A stretch of DNA of 7,962 nucleotides, from NCBI GenBank assembly GCA_903859115.1, contig CAIOLH010000052.1, positions 1 through 7,962 on the forward strand. The letters run 5' to 3'. The DNA is from an uncultured Opitutia bacterium (GTDB taxonomy: Bacteria; Verrucomicrobiota; Verrucomicrobiae; Opitutales; UBA953). Below the pieces are notes generated by a model. The model was not told the origin of the DNA. It worked only from the letters and a program-made list of their open reading frames with translations, and did no database searches. The position numbers were made by a program, and so were the translations under genes. Numbering within the stretch: position 1 is the first letter of the stretch; each line of letters starts with the position of its first letter. Positions 5,567 through 7,962 of this stretch are shown piece after piece.

Positions 5567-7474
5567 TTACTGCTTACCGAAACGCTTGCGCTCGTTTTCC
5601 GTGAGGTAACGTTTACGCATGCGGATGAAGTTAGGAGTCACTTCCACTAATTCGTCTGACTCGATATACTCTAAGCAATTTTCGAGAGACATTTGGCGCA
5701 TCGGTTTAATCTTCGCCATGTCGTCCGAACCAGAGGCACGAACGTTGGAAAGCTTCTTGTTAATGACCAAGTTAATTTCGAGGTCATTATCCTTACAGTG
5801 TTCGCCGACGACTTGGCCCATATAAATTTCGTCAGTAGGCTTCACGAAGAAGTCACCGCGGTCATAAAGACGGTCGAGTGAGTATGAGGTCACTTGACCT
5901 CCTTCACCACTGATCATCACACCAGCAGCACGGCGAGGAGCATCACCCTTCACTGGCTCATAACCCAATAAATTGTGGTACATCACGGCTTCACCACGGG
6001 TGGTGGTGAGCATCATGGTACGCAGACCGAACAGTGAACGAGAAGGGATTTTGAATTCCATGTGAATCCAACCGCTGGTACCAGCCTTGGCATCCATCGT
6101 ACGTAATTCACCACGGCGACTGAGAACGAGCGCCATCACATCACTCTGTGAAGCTTCGGGGCAATCGACTGCCAATGTTTCCACTGGCTCGCATTCTTTG
6201 CCGTCGATCTGCTTCATGATTACCTGAGGCTTACCGACAGAAAGTTCATAACCTTCGCGACGCATGGTTTCGATTAACACGCCTAAGTGCATCAAGCCAC
6301 GACCAGAAACCTGGAACGCATCAGCACCTGGTTCACGATCAACGCGAAGCGCTACATTCTTTTCGAGTTCTTTAGTAAGACGCTCACCGACCTGACGGCC
6401 TGTGACGAATTTTCCATCGCGACCCGCAAAAGGTGAATCGTTAACACGGAACGCCATCGTCACAGTAGGTTCGTCTACTTTAACCGGAGGCATTGCCTTG
6501 GGGCTTTCGATATCAGTAATTGTCGCACCAATTTCAACGTGGTCTAAACCGATTACAGCACAGATGTCACCTGCAGTGACTTCTTCTGCTTTCACACGAC
6601 CCAAGGCTTCGAAGACTTCAACTTCGAGGGTGCGTTGTTTAAATTGTTCGCCAGCTCGGTTGATGAGCATGACCGGCATGGAAGGCTTAACGCGTCCAGC
6701 CGTTACACGACCCACAGCGATACGACCCACGTAATCACTGTACAGAATAGCGGTAACCATGATTTGCAGAGGGTTGGCCAGCGCTTCTTCGCGGCTCTTG
6801 AATCCTGCGGCAGCACCACGTGATGAACCCTCAGCATAAGGCTCAGGAATATGATCAACGATAGCGTAGAAGAGTTCTAATAAATCTTTCGGACGTTTAC
6901 CTTCTTCAGTCTTCGCACGATCTATGGTGGCCCAACCGTCACGACCTGAAGCGTAGACTACTGGGAAATCGAGAGCGGATTCAGGAGCGTCGAGCGCTAC
7001 GAGTAAGTCGAAGATTTCATTCACGACGGCATCAGGACGAGCCGAAGGTTTATCGATTTTGTTAACGACTACGATTGGCTTAAGGCCTAGTGCTAAAGCT
7101 TTCGATAATACGAAACGTGTTTGAGGCATTGGGCCTTCGAATGAGTCGACCACGAGTAAACAACCGTCAGCCATATTTAAGACGCGTTCAACTTCGCCAC
7201 CGAAGTCAGCGTGACCAGGGGTATCGATTAAATTAATTTTATATTCATCTTTGTTGCGCGGATCGGTCCAGCGAATGGAACAATTTTTTGCAGTGATGGT
7301 GATACCACGTTCGCGCTCGAGATCGCCCGAGTCCATGATTAGGCCGTGCTGACCACCAGCGAGCTTGTCGAGGTCTTCAGTACGGAACATACCGGACTGA
7401 TAAAGTAAGCGGTCGGTCAGGGTAGTTTTTCCGTGGTCGACGTGCGCAATGACTGCAATGTTACGTAATTTCAT
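5567..7474 (-). CDS. typA: Translational GTPase TypA/BipA
   Basis: Protein of 635 residues. TypA is an EF-G-like GTPase that binds the 70S ribosome and supports 50S assembly and growth under stress or cold. GTPase motifs are HVDHGKTT (11-18), RGIT (56-59), DTPGH (84-88), NKID (138-141) and ASG (175-177). Domain II follows from about 235, then the EF-G-III/V-like parts, including GRGLMHLGVLIETMRREG (391-408) and the TypA-specific C-terminal domain with NVRASGSDD (577-585), ending in the basic RKRYLTENERKR segment (620-631). It is about 28 residues longer than the 607-residue E. coli protein. The surplus lies mainly in a short switch-region insert (about 70-78) and a low-complexity insert (about 214-232) before domain II. 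Start ATG 7474 has AGGA about ten bases upstream. It is the downstream neighbour of the M3 peptidase gene on the same strand. Confidence 0.98.
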   Translation of the reverse strand: MKLRNIAVIAHVDHGKTTLTDRLLYQSGMFRTEDLDKLAGGQHGLIMDSGDLERERGITITAKNCSIRWTDPRNKDEYKINLIDTPGHADFGGEVERVLNMADGCLLVVDSFEGPMPQTRFVLSKALALGLKPIVVVNKIDKPSARPDAVVNEIFDLLVALDAPESALDFPVVYASGRDGWATIDRAKTEEGKRPKDLLELFYAIVDHIPEPYAEGSSRGAAAGFKSREEALANPLQIMVTAILYSDYVGRIAVGRVTAGRVKPSMPVMLINRAGEQFKQRTLEVEVFEALGRVKAEEVTAGDICAVIGLDHVEIGATITDIESPKAMPPVKVDEPTVTMAFRVNDSPFAGRDGKFVTGRQVGERLTKELEKNVALRVDREPGADAFQVSGRGLMHLGVLIETMRREGYELSVGKPQVIMKQIDGKECEPVETLAVDCPEASQSDVMALVLSRRGELRTMDAKAGTSGWIHMEFKIPSRSLFGLRTMMLTTTRGEAVMYHNLLGYEPVKGDAPRRAAGVMISGEGGQVTSYSLDRLYDRGDFFVKPTDEIYMGQVVGEHCKDNDLEINLVINKKLSNVRASGSDDMAKIKPMRQMSLENCLEYIESDELVEVTPNFIRMRKRYLTENERKRFGKQ

Positions 7475-7496
7475 CTGTTAAAAGTCCTACGCATAG

Positions 7497-7521
7497 GAAA
7501 AATCGCTCCCCCGCAAGGGGA
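7497..7521 (-). terminator. Possible weak intrinsic terminator after the M3 peptidase gene
   Basis: On the minus strand TCCCC (7521-7517) and GGGGA (7511-7507) form a five-pair GC-rich stem with a five-base loop, followed by GCG and then ATTTTTCC. The T-run is short and separated from the stem. The hairpin lies about 50 bases after the peptidase stop and 32 bases before the typA start. It could end peptidase transcripts or sit in the typA leader. I found no good promoter for typA in the 98-base gap, so read-through from the peptidase gene is also possible. Confidence 0.35.
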
Positions 7522-7572
7522 TAAAACAATTGTGGCAAAATGGTGACGGCTAAAACCCGATTTTTGGCTCGA

Positions 7573-7962
7573 TTAGGCCAATCCGTCGCGCACTAAAACA
7601 GCTTCAGAATCGAGGTTTCGACCCATAAAATCGTGGAAAATCTTATCAGCAGGCTCAGAATTACCCTTCGAAAGAACCTTTTCCCTAAGTTCCCTGCCCA
7701 CTTTAGAATTTAATACCCCCTCTTTGAGGAAACGGGTAAAGGCATCTGCCTCCAAAGCCTCGGCCCATTTATAAGAATAATATCCGGCAGCATACCCTGT
7801 AGCATCGGAGAAGAGGTGACTGAAACGACGAGCCATCGAAGGCACGCGCTGCGAAGTGCGAGTCTGCCAAGACGCCATCGCATCGTTCCAATGTTTATCG
7901 AGATCCGCATTTTTGAGTTCGTTCGCACGAATGTGTAAATCTAAATCTAATTTAGAAAAACA
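7573..7962 (-). CDS. M3-family oligopeptidase, C-terminal part (partial)
   Basis: The frame is open from the window edge (7962) to TAA at 7575-7573 and gives 129 residues. It matches the C-terminus of M3 zinc metallopeptidases of the oligopeptidase A/PrlC and Dcp type, which degrade short peptides in the cytoplasm. Clear marks are the KLDLDLDLH segment at the left end, RFSHLFSD, GYAAGYYSYKWAEALEADAF (conserved substrate-binding Tyr residues), then ADKIFHDFMGRNLDSEAVLVRDGL, close to the family's normal ending. The zinc motif HExxH lies upstream, outside the window. Reading beyond the internal Met at 7878 to the edge shows no frameshift, so that Met is not the true start. Whether it is closer to OpdA or to Dcp cannot be settled from this part. 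Confidence 0.93.
   Translation of the reverse strand, partial: CFSKLDLDLHIRANELKNADLDKHWNDAMASWQTRTSQRVPSMARRFSHLFSDATGYAAGYYSYKWAEALEADAFTRFLKEGVLNSKVGRELREKVLSKGNSEPADKIFHDFMGRNLDSEAVLVRDGLA

Noticed and set aside
7573..7878. Short complete gene starting at the internal Met at 7878
   Set aside because: The same frame continues without a stop to the window edge and matches the M3 peptidase C-terminus throughout, so it is a partial gene.
7936..7950. Short TAAATC tandem repeat
   Set aside because: It simply encodes the alternating Leu-Asp run before the conserved His in the M3 peptidase. Two units are not a meaningful repeat.
1..7962. tRNA, rRNA, CRISPR arrays, insertion sequences or attachment sites
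   Set aside because: I looked on both strands for such structures. The window is almost fully covered by coding sequence, and no matching repeats or RNA gene features were seen.

Overview
The window is a dense, ordinary-looking stretch of a Gram-negative bacterial chromosome. There is no sign of plasmid, phage or insertion-sequence DNA, and no gene-free stretch longer than about 100 bases. GC content looks middling by eye. The L34 N-terminus (MQPTYRPSK) and the general protein style suggest Verrucomicrobiota, perhaps Opitutae. That placement is an impression from memory, not a computed one. Few genes have a clear Shine-Dalgarno sequence.

Layout. A plus-strand gene of unknown type ends at 108, overlapping by 4 bases the 3' end of a long minus-strand run. 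In transcription order that run is rpmH (L34), rnpA (RNase P protein), yidD (membrane insertion helper), a five-helix LTA synthase/phosphoglycerol-transferase family enzyme, and a PAP2-superfamily phosphatase overlapping the end of the transferase gene. A 97-base gap upstream of rpmH is shared with a divergent plus-strand set: a LOG-family nucleotide hydrolase, a CPBP-family membrane protease and tsaE (tRNA t6A synthesis). The last two overlap at an ATGA junction. This set converges on typA/bipA (minus strand) with 2 bases between stop codons and a palindrome at the junction. Upstream of typA, on the same strand, lies the C-terminal third or less of an M3-family oligopeptidase, cut by the window edge.

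How the genes relate. rpmH-rnpA-yidD is the conserved cassette for ribosome, RNase P and membrane-insertion functions, in which yidC usually comes next. Here the next gene is instead a lipid-headgroup transferase followed by a PAP2 enzyme, both envelope-lipid proteins. LOG, CPBP and TsaE are probably one transcript but have no obvious shared pathway. TypA is a ribosome-associated GTPase. I see no clear novel system. The most noteworthy point is the transferase/PAP2 pair placed directly after yidD. The rest is mainly housekeeping.
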